A DNA stretch of 64,000 bases from CAZQYC01 sp964597495 (GTDB lineage: Bacteria; Pseudomonadota; Gammaproteobacteria; Steroidobacterales; Steroidobacteraceae), in NCBI GenBank assembly GCA_964597495.1, contig CAZQYC010000006.1, positions 1 through 64,000 of the forward strand. The letters are read 5' to 3'. Below the pieces are notes generated by a model. It made no database searches. It had not been told where the DNA came from and saw only the letters and a program-made list of their open reading frames with translations. Both the position numbers and the translations under genes were made by a program. Below are positions 31,618-41,498 of the stretch, piece after piece; position 1 is the first letter of the stretch, and each line of letters begins with the position of its first letter.

Positions 31618-31710
31618 CGCTAGCAACTAGCTACTAGGCGCTAGCCAGAATTCAGAGTTTTTAAAGATTCTTTATTCTGGCTAGTGACTAGAGCCTTGCG
31701 CCTAGTTGCT
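31618..31710. repeat. CTAG-rich heptamer repeats in inverted arrangement
   Basis: gcgctag-caactag-ctactag-gcgctag-ccagaat on the left and attctgg-ctagtga-ctagagc through gcgcctag on the right. The inner arms ctagccagaat (31641-31651) and attctggctag (31674-31684) are perfect inverted repeats. Seven CTAG tetramers are present. It lies between the rubrerythrin and FeS-protein genes. Confidence 0.8.
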
Positions 31711-31718
31711 TCCCAACT

Positions 31719-33071
31719 ATGAACGAAAAGAAACCGGCGACCGCTTCGCGTGAAGGCAGCCTAGAAGCGCCGACTCGGCATCCGATCGATTGGAAAAATC
31801 CCGACTTCTATCAAGAAGCCCCGCTCTTCAAAGAACTCGAGCGGGTATTCGACATCTGTCACGGATGCCGCCGCTGCTTCAGTCTCTGCAATTCGTTTCC
31901 GACCTTATTCGATGCGGTGGATGAATCACCCACCGGGGAAGTCGATGGCGTAGACAAAAAAGTCTATTGGGACGTCGTCGATCACTGTTACCTCTGCGAC
32001 ATGTGCTACATGACCAAGTGTCCGTACGTGCCGCCGCATCCTTTTAACGTCGACTTTCCTCATTTGATGCTGCGCGCGAAGGCGGTGAAGTACGAGAAAG
32101 GCGAGGTCAAGACACGCGATAAGATTCTCTCGTCGACCGACGTGGTCGGCAGGATTGCGGGCATTCCCGTGGTCGCACAGGTTGCGAATGCGGTGAATAA
32201 GACGGCGCTCGGTCGCAAAGCGCTCGATGCCGTGCTCGGTGTCCATCCGCAGGCGCCGGTGCCCGAATATCACAGTGCTTCTTATCGCTCGGTGCATGCT
32301 AAACGTCGTGCGTCGAACGTCGTGGCCGAGGCAACGGCGGAGACCAAGGGAAAAGTGGCGCTGTTCGTCACCTGCTACGGCAACCGCAACGAACCCGATC
32401 TGGGCGCCGACCTCACGGCCATCTTCGAGCACAACGGCATCGAGGTTTCGCTTGCGCAACTCGAACGTTGTTGCGGCATGCCGAAACTGGAGCTCGGCGA
32501 TTTAAAAGCCGTTGAAGCGCTGAAGGACGCGAACATTCCCGCGCTTGCGGCGATGGTGGACAAAGGTTACGACATAGTGACGCCGATTCCCTCCTGCACG
32601 CTCATGTTCAAGCAGGAATTGCCACTGATGTTTCCGGACGACGGGCTGGTGCGAAAGGTGAAAGCGGCCATGTTCGATCCGTTCGAATATCTTTGGTTAC
32701 GACACAAAGCGGGCAAATTAAAGACGGACTTCAAGGCGAAGATCGGCAAGGTGAGCTATCACGTGCCGTGTCATTTGCGAGTTCAGAACATGGGACTCAA
32801 GACGCGCGATATCTTGAAGCTCGTGCCCGAGACGGAAGTGGAATCCATCGAGCGGTGTTCCGGTCACAATGGAACGTACGGCGTAAAAACCGAGTATCGC
32901 GATATTTCCATGAAAATCGGCAAGCCGGTGGTTTCGAAGGTCGAGATGTCTGGATGCGACCATTACGCGAGCGATTGTCCGATGGCCGGGCATCAAATCG
33001 AATCGGGATTGCAAACGCGGAAGGAACCGGAACATCCGTTGAAGCTTTTAAGAATGGCCTACGGCATTTGA
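31719..33071 (+). CDS. heterodisulfide-reductase-like iron-sulfur protein
   Basis: 450 aa. Two 4Fe-4S sites are visible: C47-x2-C-x2-C-x3-C (CHGCRRCFSLC) and C90-x2-C-x2-C-x4-C (CYLCDMCYMTKC), followed by a proline. The C-terminal half carries two CCG-type cysteine domains (LERCCGMPKLELGD, SIERCSGHNGTYG, plus YHVPCHLRVQ and SGCDHYASDCPM). This is the HdrD/GlpC architecture for moving electrons to a thiol or quinone. The neighbouring rubrerythrin and DUF3501 genes make it a likely electron donor for peroxide reduction. No membrane segment is present. Confidence 0.92.
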   Translation: MNEKKPATASREGSLEAPTRHPIDWKNPDFYQEAPLFKELERVFDICHGCRRCFSLCNSFPTLFDAVDESPTGEVDGVDKKVYWDVVDHCYLCDMCYMTKCPYVPPHPFNVDFPHLMLRAKAVKYEKGEVKTRDKILSSTDVVGRIAGIPVVAQVANAVNKTALGRKALDAVLGVHPQAPVPEYHSASYRSVHAKRRASNVVAEATAETKGKVALFVTCYGNRNEPDLGADLTAIFEHNGIEVSLAQLERCCGMPKLELGDLKAVEALKDANIPALAAMVDKGYDIVTPIPSCTLMFKQELPLMFPDDGLVRKVKAAMFDPFEYLWLRHKAGKLKTDFKAKIGKVSYHVPCHLRVQNMGLKTRDILKLVPETEVESIERCSGHNGTYGVKTEYRDISMKIGKPVVSKVEMSGCDHYASDCPMAGHQIESGLQTRKEPEHPLKLLRMAYGI

Positions 33072-33100
33072 CGCGAACAGCGATTAACGCGGGTGACGAC

Positions 33101-33685
33101 ATGAACAAACTGACTTCCCACGATCTCCTGGGTCTAGAGAACTATGCGCGGGAACGGGTGCAGATTCGGGACCGAATCATCAATCACAAAAAGCACCGTA
33201 CCTTGCAGATCGGGCCGAACACGACTTGGGTGTTCGAAGATCGCGAGACCGTCAAGTATCAAATCCAGGAGATGCTTCGCGCCGAGCGCATCTTCGAGCA
33301 GGACGGCATTCAGGATGAGTTGGATGCGTACAACCCGCTTATTCCCGACGGCAGTAATTGGAAGGTGACTTTTTTAATCGAATTTCCGGACGAGAATGAA
33401 CGACGGGTTGCGCTGGCAAAGCTTAAAGGAGTCGAGGACCGCTGTTGGGTGCAGGTGGCGGACTTCGATCGCGTCTATGCCATTGCCGATGAAGATTTGG
33501 AACGAGAGAACGAGGAAAAAACGTCATCGGTGCACTTCTTGCGCTTCGAGCTGAATATCGCCATGTGCCGTGCCGTCAAGGCCGGTGCGGCAATCAGTGC
33601 AGGTATCGACCACGATCGCTATCGACATGCCGTCATGCCGATAGCGGCCGAGATGCGGGGTTCGCTCGCCGCCGATCTCTTGTAG
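33101..33685 (+). CDS. DUF3501 family protein
   Basis: 194 aa from ATG at 33101; the frame is open far upstream but that part is inside the FeS-protein gene. The conserved block is LLGLENYARERVQIRDRIIN, then TWVFEDRETVKYQIQEMLRAERI and LNIAMCRAVKAGAAI. No cofactor motif and no signal peptide, so it is cytoplasmic. Its function is unknown. It is repeatedly found after the rubrerythrin and HdrD-like genes, suggesting it is a third component or assembly factor of that system. Confidence 0.88.
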   Translation: MNKLTSHDLLGLENYARERVQIRDRIINHKKHRTLQIGPNTTWVFEDRETVKYQIQEMLRAERIFEQDGIQDELDAYNPLIPDGSNWKVTFLIEFPDENERRVALAKLKGVEDRCWVQVADFDRVYAIADEDLERENEEKTSSVHFLRFELNIAMCRAVKAGAAISAGIDHDRYRHAVMPIAAEMRGSLAADLL

Positions 33686-33708
33686 GGCTGATCTCGTCTA
33701 AGAGTCAG

Positions 33709-36678
33709 TTACTTCGTTTTTCCGAACTCGTAATTCACGCCGGCATAGTACCAACGGCCGCGATTGTCGTACGTCGACGTTTGCGACGAAGTCGCGCCGC
33801 CGACTTCTGGAATAATCGGCGGGTGTTCGTTAGAAAGATTGTTAATGCCCAGTCGCACCGTGAGACCATCCATAACTCGGTAGCTACCGCGCAGGTCATG
33901 TTCGAAATATTGGCCGGTGTAAAACGGGCTAAGCGCAGTGGGTAAGAGAACTTCGCTAACGGCGTAGCTATCTTGGAAACGGGACTGCCATTGCAGCGTC
34001 AGATTGCCGCGGGCCCAACCGAGAGTCCCGTTTGCCTTGTACTTCGGAACCGCGCCGTTCACGCCGGTCAACGTGCCGGCATAGTGTGTGACCGGACCGC
34101 CGGGAATGCCGATGAGGTCCCAACGAACTACTTTCGTGCCGTCGAGCCGAAGCTGCGCCGTTCCCAGGTTGCCGAAATCGTAGGCGTACTGGATCGCCAA
34201 GTCGTAACCGGACGTTTCGATGCCTTGAACGTTTTGATTGGTCAAGATGACTTCGGCGACGCCGCCTACCACGCTGGCAGTCGTCGTCCCAGTTGGATCG
34301 CGGCGAATGAGTTGGCAGAAACGATTGTTACCAATGGGCTGGGGGGCGTCGTAGCAAAGGTTGGTGAGCAGCGTATTGATCGGAATGGTGTTGATGGCGT
34401 CGGAGAGTTTTATCTTCCAGTAGTCGAGCGACACCGTGAAGTGTTCCAGGACTCTGGGCCGCACGACCGCGCCAATCGTCAAGGTGTCTGCCGTTTCCTC
34501 GCTCAGATCCGGATTGCCGCCTTGCAATAGCGGAAGCGAAGCACGGCCGGGGCCGATATTGGAGACGAATGTCGCAGAGTTGTAACCTGGGATGGCCGCC
34601 GAGCAATTGGCGATGCGAATCGCCTGTCGCGCCGGATCGGACGCGATTCCCGCGACTTGCGCGCGATCGCAAGGATCGTTCGCCGTGCTCGTGAAGTTTC
34701 GCCCCTGAGGCGCGTAGAGTTCCGTAATATTCGCCGCTCGCACCGCAACCGATTTGCTGCCGCGAAAGGTCACATCCTCAGTCGGTGCCCAGGATAGTTG
34801 TAATCGCCACTGATCGACCCCGCCGACGGACGAATAATTCCCCACGCGTCCAGCAGCTTCAAAGTTCAATCGATGTGCGAACGGAAGGTCGCGAAGGAGC
34901 GGAGCCACTGTTTCCGCGTAGGCTTCGCGAAGGTGGTACTGTCCTTTGGTTCGTCCAATGACGTTATAGAACAGTGCATTCGATGCGGACAGCGGATCTT
35001 GGATTTGGTCGCTCTTTTCTTCGCGGTATTCACCGCCGACGGCTGCTTTCAGCGGTCCGGCGGGCAATTCGAATACCGAGGAATTTGCATTGAGAGCAAA
35101 TGCCGTTTGACTCGCGACCCCGTCGGTGCGCGACTCTGCATTGGCCCATGCCACCGCGGCAGGCGAGGGTCCATTGAGTAAGTCCCACGGTTGACAACCG
35201 AGCGCGCGCGCCGCGGGATCGTTGCAGACGATTTGACCGCTGATCAACACGGCATCGACCGCTTGTTGAACTCGCTGGACGTACGGCGTGCCTTGCCCGA
35301 TGACGTGGCCTATGAGGCGGCTATATTGGGTCGAAAAACTCCAGTCGACATCTCGTCCCAAGAGATCGAAGCTTCCCTCGACACCGCCGACCAAGCGATA
35401 ACTGGCGCGATAAGTTTCCGAATTGCGCATCCCGAACTCTTCCCAGATTTTCCCGACAAAAGCGGTATTCGTGCGCGTGAGCGTCGTCGTTCCGGCGGGC
35501 AGTGCCGCTAACCACTGCGCGGTCAGTTGCGAGCCGAGCGGCGAACCGCTCAAATAAGCGTAGTCGCCGCGAATTTGCACCGGCATCGTGCCGCCGCCGC
35601 CGGCGTTCGAAAAAGACGGAACGAAGATGCCCAGTCCTTCGACTTCCGCATACGACGTGTCGACGAATACCTTCAGGCGGTCGGTTACGTCGAAGTCCGC
35701 ATACGCGCGCAGCGCGCGGCGATCCAATTCGCTCTGCAGCGCATTGTATTGCGCCGTGTAAATGAGCCATGGGTCTTGGCATGACGGGCTGACGGTAGTC
35801 GTGCGACAGGCGGCGGAATTGACGTTCAGGGACGAGCGGTCGGGTGCGATGGAAGACGATGCATTGCTCGTGAATTGAAAGGTGGCCGTGGCGGCGGTGT
35901 TGGAGCGCGACTGCGGGATGATGGGTTGCGGTGTTTGTGTGGTATCCCGGCGTACGCCGGGATAGGCCCAATCGCGGTCGATTTGGTAGATCGGATGCAC
36001 GCTGCCGATTTCGGCGCCGAGCACCACTGAGCCTCGGTCTTCTGCAAACGCGAAGCCGTACCCTGCCGCCGCTTTGTATTCCGCACCGTCGCCTTCCGCA
36101 GTGATGCCCGCTTGCACATCGATTGTGGCGCCGTCCAGGTTTTTCTTCAGGAGGACGTTGACGACGCCCGAAATGGCTTCGGATCCGTACACCGCCGAAG
36201 CACCGCCGGAAATGACCTCGACGCGGTCGATCATGGTCGAGGGGATTAAATTCAGATCGACGGAAGAAGTACGGAAATCGCCGGTAAGGTGGCGGCGACC
36301 ATCCACGAGCAGTAGCGTTCGCGCCGATCCCAACCCTCGCAAGTCGACGCGGGACTGTCCGGTATTGAACAGCGTCGTCGACGAATTCTGCACGCTCATT
36401 CCGACCAGCACTTGCGGCAAGTTGCCGAGGACGTCCCCCAGAATGGTGCTGCCGGCATCTTGGACTGCATCACTCGACACCACCGTGAGCGGTATGGGGG
36501 CATCGAATTCGTCTGCGCGCTTGATGCGCGAGCCGGTGACGACGATCTCGTCGAACGTAGTGTTGCTGTCCTGGGCGAAGGCGGGGGCGCTTAGGGTTGC
36601 ACCGATCGATCCGGCGATCACCGCCGAAGCAAGTAACACGACCTTGCACATCGAACGGTGCAGTTGAGTGGGGATCAT
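33709..36678 (-). CDS. large TonB-dependent receptor
   Basis: 989 aa from ATG at 36678, chosen because ggaggc lies 5-6 bases upstream; an ATG at 36702 adds eight residues. A signal peptide ends APAFAQ, then FDEIVVTGSRIKRADEF (TonB box region). The plug follows with RVDLRGLGSARTLLLVDGRRHL and DRVEVISGGASAVYGSEAISGVVNV, and a long barrel ends RWYYAGVNYEFGKTK. The extended N-terminal VVTGSRI pattern is typical of the nutrient-uptake receptors expanded in Xanthomonadales and sphingomonads. Substrate unknown. A perfect 22-base palindrome lies in the coding sequence at 35943-35964. Confidence 0.94.
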   Translation of the reverse strand: MIPTQLHRSMCKVVLLASAVIAGSIGATLSAPAFAQDSNTTFDEIVVTGSRIKRADEFDAPIPLTVVSSDAVQDAGSTILGDVLGNLPQVLVGMSVQNSSTTLFNTGQSRVDLRGLGSARTLLLVDGRRHLTGDFRTSSVDLNLIPSTMIDRVEVISGGASAVYGSEAISGVVNVLLKKNLDGATIDVQAGITAEGDGAEYKAAAGYGFAFAEDRGSVVLGAEIGSVHPIYQIDRDWAYPGVRRDTTQTPQPIIPQSRSNTAATATFQFTSNASSSIAPDRSSLNVNSAACRTTTVSPSCQDPWLIYTAQYNALQSELDRRALRAYADFDVTDRLKVFVDTSYAEVEGLGIFVPSFSNAGGGGTMPVQIRGDYAYLSGSPLGSQLTAQWLAALPAGTTTLTRTNTAFVGKIWEEFGMRNSETYRASYRLVGGVEGSFDLLGRDVDWSFSTQYSRLIGHVIGQGTPYVQRVQQAVDAVLISGQIVCNDPAARALGCQPWDLLNGPSPAAVAWANAESRTDGVASQTAFALNANSSVFELPAGPLKAAVGGEYREEKSDQIQDPLSASNALFYNVIGRTKGQYHLREAYAETVAPLLRDLPFAHRLNFEAAGRVGNYSSVGGVDQWRLQLSWAPTEDVTFRGSKSVAVRAANITELYAPQGRNFTSTANDPCDRAQVAGIASDPARQAIRIANCSAAIPGYNSATFVSNIGPGRASLPLLQGGNPDLSEETADTLTIGAVVRPRVLEHFTVSLDYWKIKLSDAINTIPINTLLTNLCYDAPQPIGNNRFCQLIRRDPTGTTTASVVGGVAEVILTNQNVQGIETSGYDLAIQYAYDFGNLGTAQLRLDGTKVVRWDLIGIPGGPVTHYAGTLTGVNGAVPKYKANGTLGWARGNLTLQWQSRFQDSYAVSEVLLPTALSPFYTGQYFEHDLRGSYRVMDGLTVRLGINNLSNEHPPIIPEVGGATSSQTSTYDNRGRWYYAGVNYEFGKTK
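35943..35964. repeat. perfect 22-base palindrome inside a coding region
   Basis: The arm tatcccggcgt is followed directly by its reverse complement. It encodes part of WAYPGVRRD in the TonB receptor. It looks like a REP hairpin carried in frame. Confidence 0.7.
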
Positions 36679-37133
36679 TGCGCCTCCATTTATTATTGAC
36701 ATGATGCGTGCGTAGCAAGACGAAGCGTAATCGAAATTGCGATCAATTGATCGTGGATCAGGTGGCGGCTGATGAAAAGACGAGGTGTTATCTCACTGGC
36801 AAGCATCGCCGCGGACACACTCGCTGCCGTCCTCGTTTAAATTTTCGGATCTTACTCCATCGTCTGTTCGTTCTATAACAGTGGAACTTACCACATGACA
36901 ACGTGGGCGAGGACCCGGCGAAAGACGAGAGGAATATATCGGGACGCCGCAATTGACTAAAGAATCGATCGCATGGGCCGTCCGCGACGGCCGTTGTTCG
37001 CCCCAGATTGAAAGAGGTTCCGTCCAAGCGCGCGTGCTAAACTTTTAAGCGTCGCGTCTGGCCATAACGCCCGCATTTGTCGAGACGGGACCGCGGTCGC
37101 GGCGATGAAAACCAATCTTCTAATTGACCTCTA
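36679..37133. other. divergent intergenic region, TonB receptor / parE
   Basis: 455 bases without a gene. It contains the 14-base palindrome cgatcaattgatcg (36740-36753) and a 7-bp stem ggccgtc/gacggcc (36976-36992). No clear promoter elements were recognised for either flank. Confidence 0.6.
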
Positions 37134-39020
37134 ATGGCACAAACTTATAACGCCTCCGACATCGAAGTATTGAGTGGACTGGATCCGGTACGCCGCCGTC
37201 CCGGCATGTACACGGACACCAGCCGTCCCAATCACCTGGCGCACGAAGTCATCGACAACTCGGTCGACGAGGCGCTGTCCGGCCATGCAAAGCGCATCGA
37301 TGTCACGCTGTTCAAGGACGGTTCGCTCGAAGTGGTCGACGACGGCCGCGGAATGCCTGTCGATATCCACCCCAAGGAAAAAGTCAGCGGCGTCGAGTTG
37401 ATCCTGACGCGCCTGCATGCCGGCGGAAAGTTTTCCGATCAGAATTACGAGTTTTCGGGCGGCCTGCACGGTGTCGGCGTGTCGGTCGTCAATGCGCTGT
37501 CCAAGCACCTCGAATGCTGGGTGCGGCGCGGGGGCAAGGAATACAACATCAGCTTTCAAAGCGGGAAGGTCAAAACCAAGCTTGAAGTGGTCGGTGAAGT
37601 AGGCCAGCGTAATACCGGTACGACCGTTCGTTTCTGGCCGGACGCCCAATTTTTCGAAACCGTTGCCTTCGCCGTTCCCAAGCTGCGTCACGTATTGCGC
37701 GCTAAAGCGGTGCTGTGTCCCGGCCTTCGCGTCACGTTTAAAGTGGAGCAGAGCGGCGAACAGGACGACTGGCTGTACACCGGAGGGCTCACGCAATATC
37801 TGCTGGAGTCCTTGGACAAAGGCGAGTGGCTTCCACAGGAGTTGTTCAGCGGCAGTATCAAAGGGGAAAAGGAAACGGCGGACTGGGCAGTCGCATGGCG
37901 ACTCGACGACGGTGAGCGTGTCGAGGAAAGCTACGTCAATCTGATTCCAACCGTGCAGGGCGGAACGCATGTTAACGGGTTGCGGCTTGGTCTCTCCGAA
38001 GCACTGCGGGAATTCTGCGAATTCCGGAATCTACTGCCGCGCGGATTGAAACTCGCGCCGGAGGATGTCTGGGACGGCGTGAGCTACGTGCTTTCGACCA
38101 AAATGAAGGAAGCTCAGTTCGCCGGTCAAACCAAGGAGCGACTTTCCTCTCGGGAAGCGGCGGCTTTTGTGTCGGGAGTCACCAAGGATCAGTTCGCGCT
38201 CTGGCTCAATCAGCACCCGGATAGCGGCGAAAAGATTGCGCAACTCGCCATCAGTAACGCGCAGACGCGGCTCAAGGCAGCAAAGGTGGTGGCCCGCAAG
38301 CGAATCGTCAGCGGTCCTGCGCTGCCCGGAAAATTGGCGGACTGCAGTTCGCAGGAACCAGAGCGCGGCGAATTGTTTCTCGTCGAGGGCGATTCGGCAG
38401 GCGGTTCGGCCAAGCAAGCGCGCGACCGCGAATTTCAAGCCGTCATGCCCTTGCGGGGGAAGATCCTCAACACCTGGGAAGTCGATGCCGGCGAAATCCT
38501 GAAGTCGACCGAAGTGCACGACATTTCGGTGGCGATCGGCGTCGATCCCGGCTCGGATAAGCTCGACGGTCTTCGTTATCACAAGATCTGCATCTTGGCG
38601 GACGCCGATTCGGATGGTGCGCATATCGCTACGCTCTTGTGTGCGCTCTTCTTGCGTCATTTCAGGCCGCTGGTGATCGCGGGTCACGTGCACGTCGCGA
38701 TGCCGCCGCTGTATCGCGTCGACGTCGGCAAGCAGGTGTACTACGCGCTCGACAATGCGGAACGCGACGGCGTGCTCGATCGCATCGCGGCCGAGAACCC
38801 GCGCGCCAAGCCCACGGTAACGCGTTTTAAAGGTCTGGGCGAAATGAATCCGTTACAGCTTCGCGAGACGACGATGGCGCCGGAAACCCGCCGCTTGGTG
38901 CAGCTCACCCTCGAGGCGAAAGACCAAGCCGATCAAATCATGGACATGCTGCTCGCGAAAAAGCGCGCTAACGACCGCCGCGAGTGGCTGGAGCAGAAAG
39001 GGAATTTGGCCGAGGTGTGA
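37134..39020 (+). CDS. parE: DNA topoisomerase IV subunit B
   Basis: 628 aa. ATPase subunit of topoisomerase IV, which separates linked daughter chromosomes. The GHKL ATPase shows IDNSVDEALSGH, VVDDGRGMPVD and SGGLHGVGVSVVNALS. The TOPRIM domain shows VEGDSAGGSAKQARDREFQA and DADSDGAHI. The C-terminus has RFKGLGEMNPLQLRETTM. It is the short form without the GyrB insert, which separates it from GyrB. Followed after 73 bases by parC, so the two form an operon. Confidence 0.97.
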   Translation: MAQTYNASDIEVLSGLDPVRRRPGMYTDTSRPNHLAHEVIDNSVDEALSGHAKRIDVTLFKDGSLEVVDDGRGMPVDIHPKEKVSGVELILTRLHAGGKFSDQNYEFSGGLHGVGVSVVNALSKHLECWVRRGGKEYNISFQSGKVKTKLEVVGEVGQRNTGTTVRFWPDAQFFETVAFAVPKLRHVLRAKAVLCPGLRVTFKVEQSGEQDDWLYTGGLTQYLLESLDKGEWLPQELFSGSIKGEKETADWAVAWRLDDGERVEESYVNLIPTVQGGTHVNGLRLGLSEALREFCEFRNLLPRGLKLAPEDVWDGVSYVLSTKMKEAQFAGQTKERLSSREAAAFVSGVTKDQFALWLNQHPDSGEKIAQLAISNAQTRLKAAKVVARKRIVSGPALPGKLADCSSQEPERGELFLVEGDSAGGSAKQARDREFQAVMPLRGKILNTWEVDAGEILKSTEVHDISVAIGVDPGSDKLDGLRYHKICILADADSDGAHIATLLCALFLRHFRPLVIAGHVHVAMPPLYRVDVGKQVYYALDNAERDGVLDRIAAENPRAKPTVTRFKGLGEMNPLQLRETTMAPETRRLVQLTLEAKDQADQIMDMLLAKKRANDRREWLEQKGNLAEV

Positions 39021-39093
39021 TTATTGAGGCGCGAGACGGGGAACGAGGACTATTAGAATCTCGCGTTTCGAATTAAAGATGGTGAAATTTTAA

Positions 39094-41352
39094 GTGCCTA
39101 CCCAACCTACTCTCGATTTCGAAGGTATCGAACGCCAGCCGCTGCGCGCCTACACCGAAAAGGCGTACCTCGACTATTCGATGTACGTGATCCTCGATCG
39201 CGCGTTGCCGCATATCGGCGACGGTCTGAAGCCGGTGCAGCGCCGCATCATTTACGCCATGAGCGAGCTGGGATTGAACGCCGGCGCCAAGCACAAGAAG
39301 TCGGCGCGCACCATCGGCGACGTCATCGGCAAGTTTCATCCGCATGGCGACTCGGCTTGTTACGAAGCGATGGTGCTGATGGCCCAGCCGTTCTCGTATC
39401 GGTATCCGCTGGTTGACGGCCAGGGAAATTTCGGATCGCCGGACGATCCAAAGTCGTTCGCCGCGATGCGTTACACCGAATCGCGGATGACCAAGTATGC
39501 GTCGCTGTTACTTCGCGAGTTGGGCCAAGGCACGGTCGAATGGCAGCCCAACTTCGACGGCACGCTCGAAGAGCCGGTGCTGCTGCCGGCGCGCGTACCG
39601 AACCTTTTGCTCAACGGCGCGATGGGCATCGCGGTCGGCATGTCGACCGATATTCCGCCGCACAATCTTCGCGAAGTGGTCACCGCCTGTGTGCGGTTGA
39701 TCGACGAACCGGACGTTTCGGTGCGCGAGCTTTGCAAGCACGTGCAGGGTCCGGATTTTCCGACCGGCGCCGAGATCGTGACGCCGAAGAAAGAATTGAA
39801 GGACATGTACGAAACCGGGAACGGAACCTTTCGCGCCCGCGCCGTCTATGAGGTCGACGACGGCGAGATCGTCATCACGCAACTGCCGTATCAAGTCTCC
39901 GGCGCAAAGATCCAAGAACAGGTTGCCGCGCAAATGCGTGACAAGAAGTTGCCCATGGTGGAGGACGTGCGCGACGAATCGGATCACGAGCATCCGACCC
40001 GCATCGTCATCGTGCCGCGTTCCAATCGGATCGACATCGACCAGTTGATGGCGCATTTGTTCGCCACGACCGACATGGAGCGCAGTTACCGAGTCAACTT
40101 GAACATCATCGGGCTCGATGGTCGTCCCAAAGTCATGGGGCTCAAAGAGGTCTTGGAGCAATGGCTCTCTTTCCGCTTCGATACGGTAACGCGCCGGCTG
40201 ACGTGGCGATTGGAAAAAGTCGAAGCTCGTCTGCACATCTTGGACGGCTTGCTGGTCGCCTACCTGAATCTCGACGAAGTCATTCGCATCATTCGCCGCG
40301 AAGAAGAACCGAAGCCCGCGTTGATGAAGCGTTTCAAGCTGACCGAGATTCAAGCGGAAGCCATTCTCGAAACCAAGTTGCGCCACTTGGCGAAGCTGGA
40401 GGAGATGAAAATCCGCGGCGAACAGAAGGAATTGGCCGAAGAGCGCGATGAGTTGTCGAAAATTCTCGGCAGTAAGGCGCGGCTGAAAAAACTGGTGAAA
40501 GAAGAGCTGCTCGCCGATGCCGAAGAATTCGGTGATAAACGTCGCAGTAAGCTGGTCGAGCGCGAGGCAGCGCAGGCCATCGATGAAACGGAATTGGTGG
40601 CCCTCGAACCCGTCACGGTCGTGCTGTCGGCGCGTGGTTTCGCGCGTGCAGCGAAGGGGCACGAAATCGACCCACGTTCGCTGGCCTACAAGACCGGCGA
40701 TGAGTTCCAGGCCGCCGCGCGCGGCAAGAGTACGCAGCACGCGGTCTTTGTCGATAGCACCGGACGCGCCTACAGCTTGCTTGCTCATACTTTGCCGTCG
40801 GCACGCGGGCAGGGTGAGCCGTTGTCCGGGCGCATCGATCCGCCCGACGGCGCCACGTTTGCCGGCGTCGTCATCGGCGATCCCGAGCAGCGCTGCGTGT
40901 TGGCATCGGATGCCGGCTACGGATTCGTGGTGAAGCTCGAGGAACTGCACTCGCGCAATCGCGCCGGGAAGGCCGTGCTCAAAGTTCCGGAAGGTTCTGG
41001 CGTCGTGACGCCCTGCATGGTGCCTGCCGACGACAAAGCGCTCTTATGCGCCGTGAGCAGCGAAGGGAAAATGCTCGCATTCCCGGTGAGCGATCTGCCG
41101 GAGTTGCCGCGGGGCAAGGGCAATAAGATCTTCGGGATCGCTCAGAAGAAAGGAAAAGACGTGGAGATTCTCGCCGCGATTGCGGTGGTCGCGCCGGAGC
41201 AGAACTTGTTGCTCTGGGCGGGCGATCGCAAGATGACGCTGAAGTATGCCGACCTTAAAGAGTATCGCGGCGAACGAGCCCAGCGCGGCGCGGTATTGCC
41301 GCGCGGTTGGCGAGGCGTGCAGAAATTGGAAGTGGAGACGCCTGCGGGATGA
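39094..41352 (+). CDS. parC: DNA topoisomerase IV subunit A
   Basis: 752 aa from GTG at 39094; no good ribosome site is seen, so coupling to parE is possible. This is the DNA-cutting subunit. The catalytic Tyr127 follows Arg126 in AAMRYTESRM. The quinolone-determining region FHPHGDSACYEAMVLM has Ser87 and Glu91, the usual sensitive residues. The winged-helix, tower and coiled-coil parts are complete. The C-terminal beta-pinwheel (about 500-750) is present but lacks a GyrA box, consistent with ParC. Confidence 0.97.
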   Translation: MPTQPTLDFEGIERQPLRAYTEKAYLDYSMYVILDRALPHIGDGLKPVQRRIIYAMSELGLNAGAKHKKSARTIGDVIGKFHPHGDSACYEAMVLMAQPFSYRYPLVDGQGNFGSPDDPKSFAAMRYTESRMTKYASLLLRELGQGTVEWQPNFDGTLEEPVLLPARVPNLLLNGAMGIAVGMSTDIPPHNLREVVTACVRLIDEPDVSVRELCKHVQGPDFPTGAEIVTPKKELKDMYETGNGTFRARAVYEVDDGEIVITQLPYQVSGAKIQEQVAAQMRDKKLPMVEDVRDESDHEHPTRIVIVPRSNRIDIDQLMAHLFATTDMERSYRVNLNIIGLDGRPKVMGLKEVLEQWLSFRFDTVTRRLTWRLEKVEARLHILDGLLVAYLNLDEVIRIIRREEEPKPALMKRFKLTEIQAEAILETKLRHLAKLEEMKIRGEQKELAEERDELSKILGSKARLKKLVKEELLADAEEFGDKRRSKLVEREAAQAIDETELVALEPVTVVLSARGFARAAKGHEIDPRSLAYKTGDEFQAAARGKSTQHAVFVDSTGRAYSLLAHTLPSARGQGEPLSGRIDPPDGATFAGVVIGDPEQRCVLASDAGYGFVVKLEELHSRNRAGKAVLKVPEGSGVVTPCMVPADDKALLCAVSSEGKMLAFPVSDLPELPRGKGNKIFGIAQKKGKDVEILAAIAVVAPEQNLLLWAGDRKMTLKYADLKEYRGERAQRGAVLPRGWRGVQKLEVETPAG

Positions 41353-41455
41353 GGTGGAACAGTTTCGAGATGTCGTAGTTCCGACTCGCTCGAGGAAGTT
41401 AATTTTGAGGTGAATGGCGCTTAGTTAAGCGGCATTTCTCATTCCCTCTCCCCAT

Positions 41456-41478
41456 CCCTCTCCCATCCAGGGAGAGGG
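41456..41478. repeat. REP-like hairpin between convergent genes
   Basis: ccctctccc (41456-41464) pairs perfectly with gggagaggg (41470-41478) across a 5-base loop. It lies between parC and the outer-membrane protein gene and may help end transcription, although no T run follows. Confidence 0.65.
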
Positions 41479-41498
41479 GCCGGAATAATTGAAATGAA

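Noticed and set aside
32693..33100. Upstream extension of the DUF3501 frame
   Set aside because: Overlaps the FeS-protein gene in another frame; DUF3501 similarity begins at the ATG at 33101.
36740..36760. FNR-like site ttgatcgtggatca
   Set aside because: The right half-site is gatcag instead of atcaa, so it fails the FNR consensus; the overlapping palindrome cgatcaattgatcg has no known factor.
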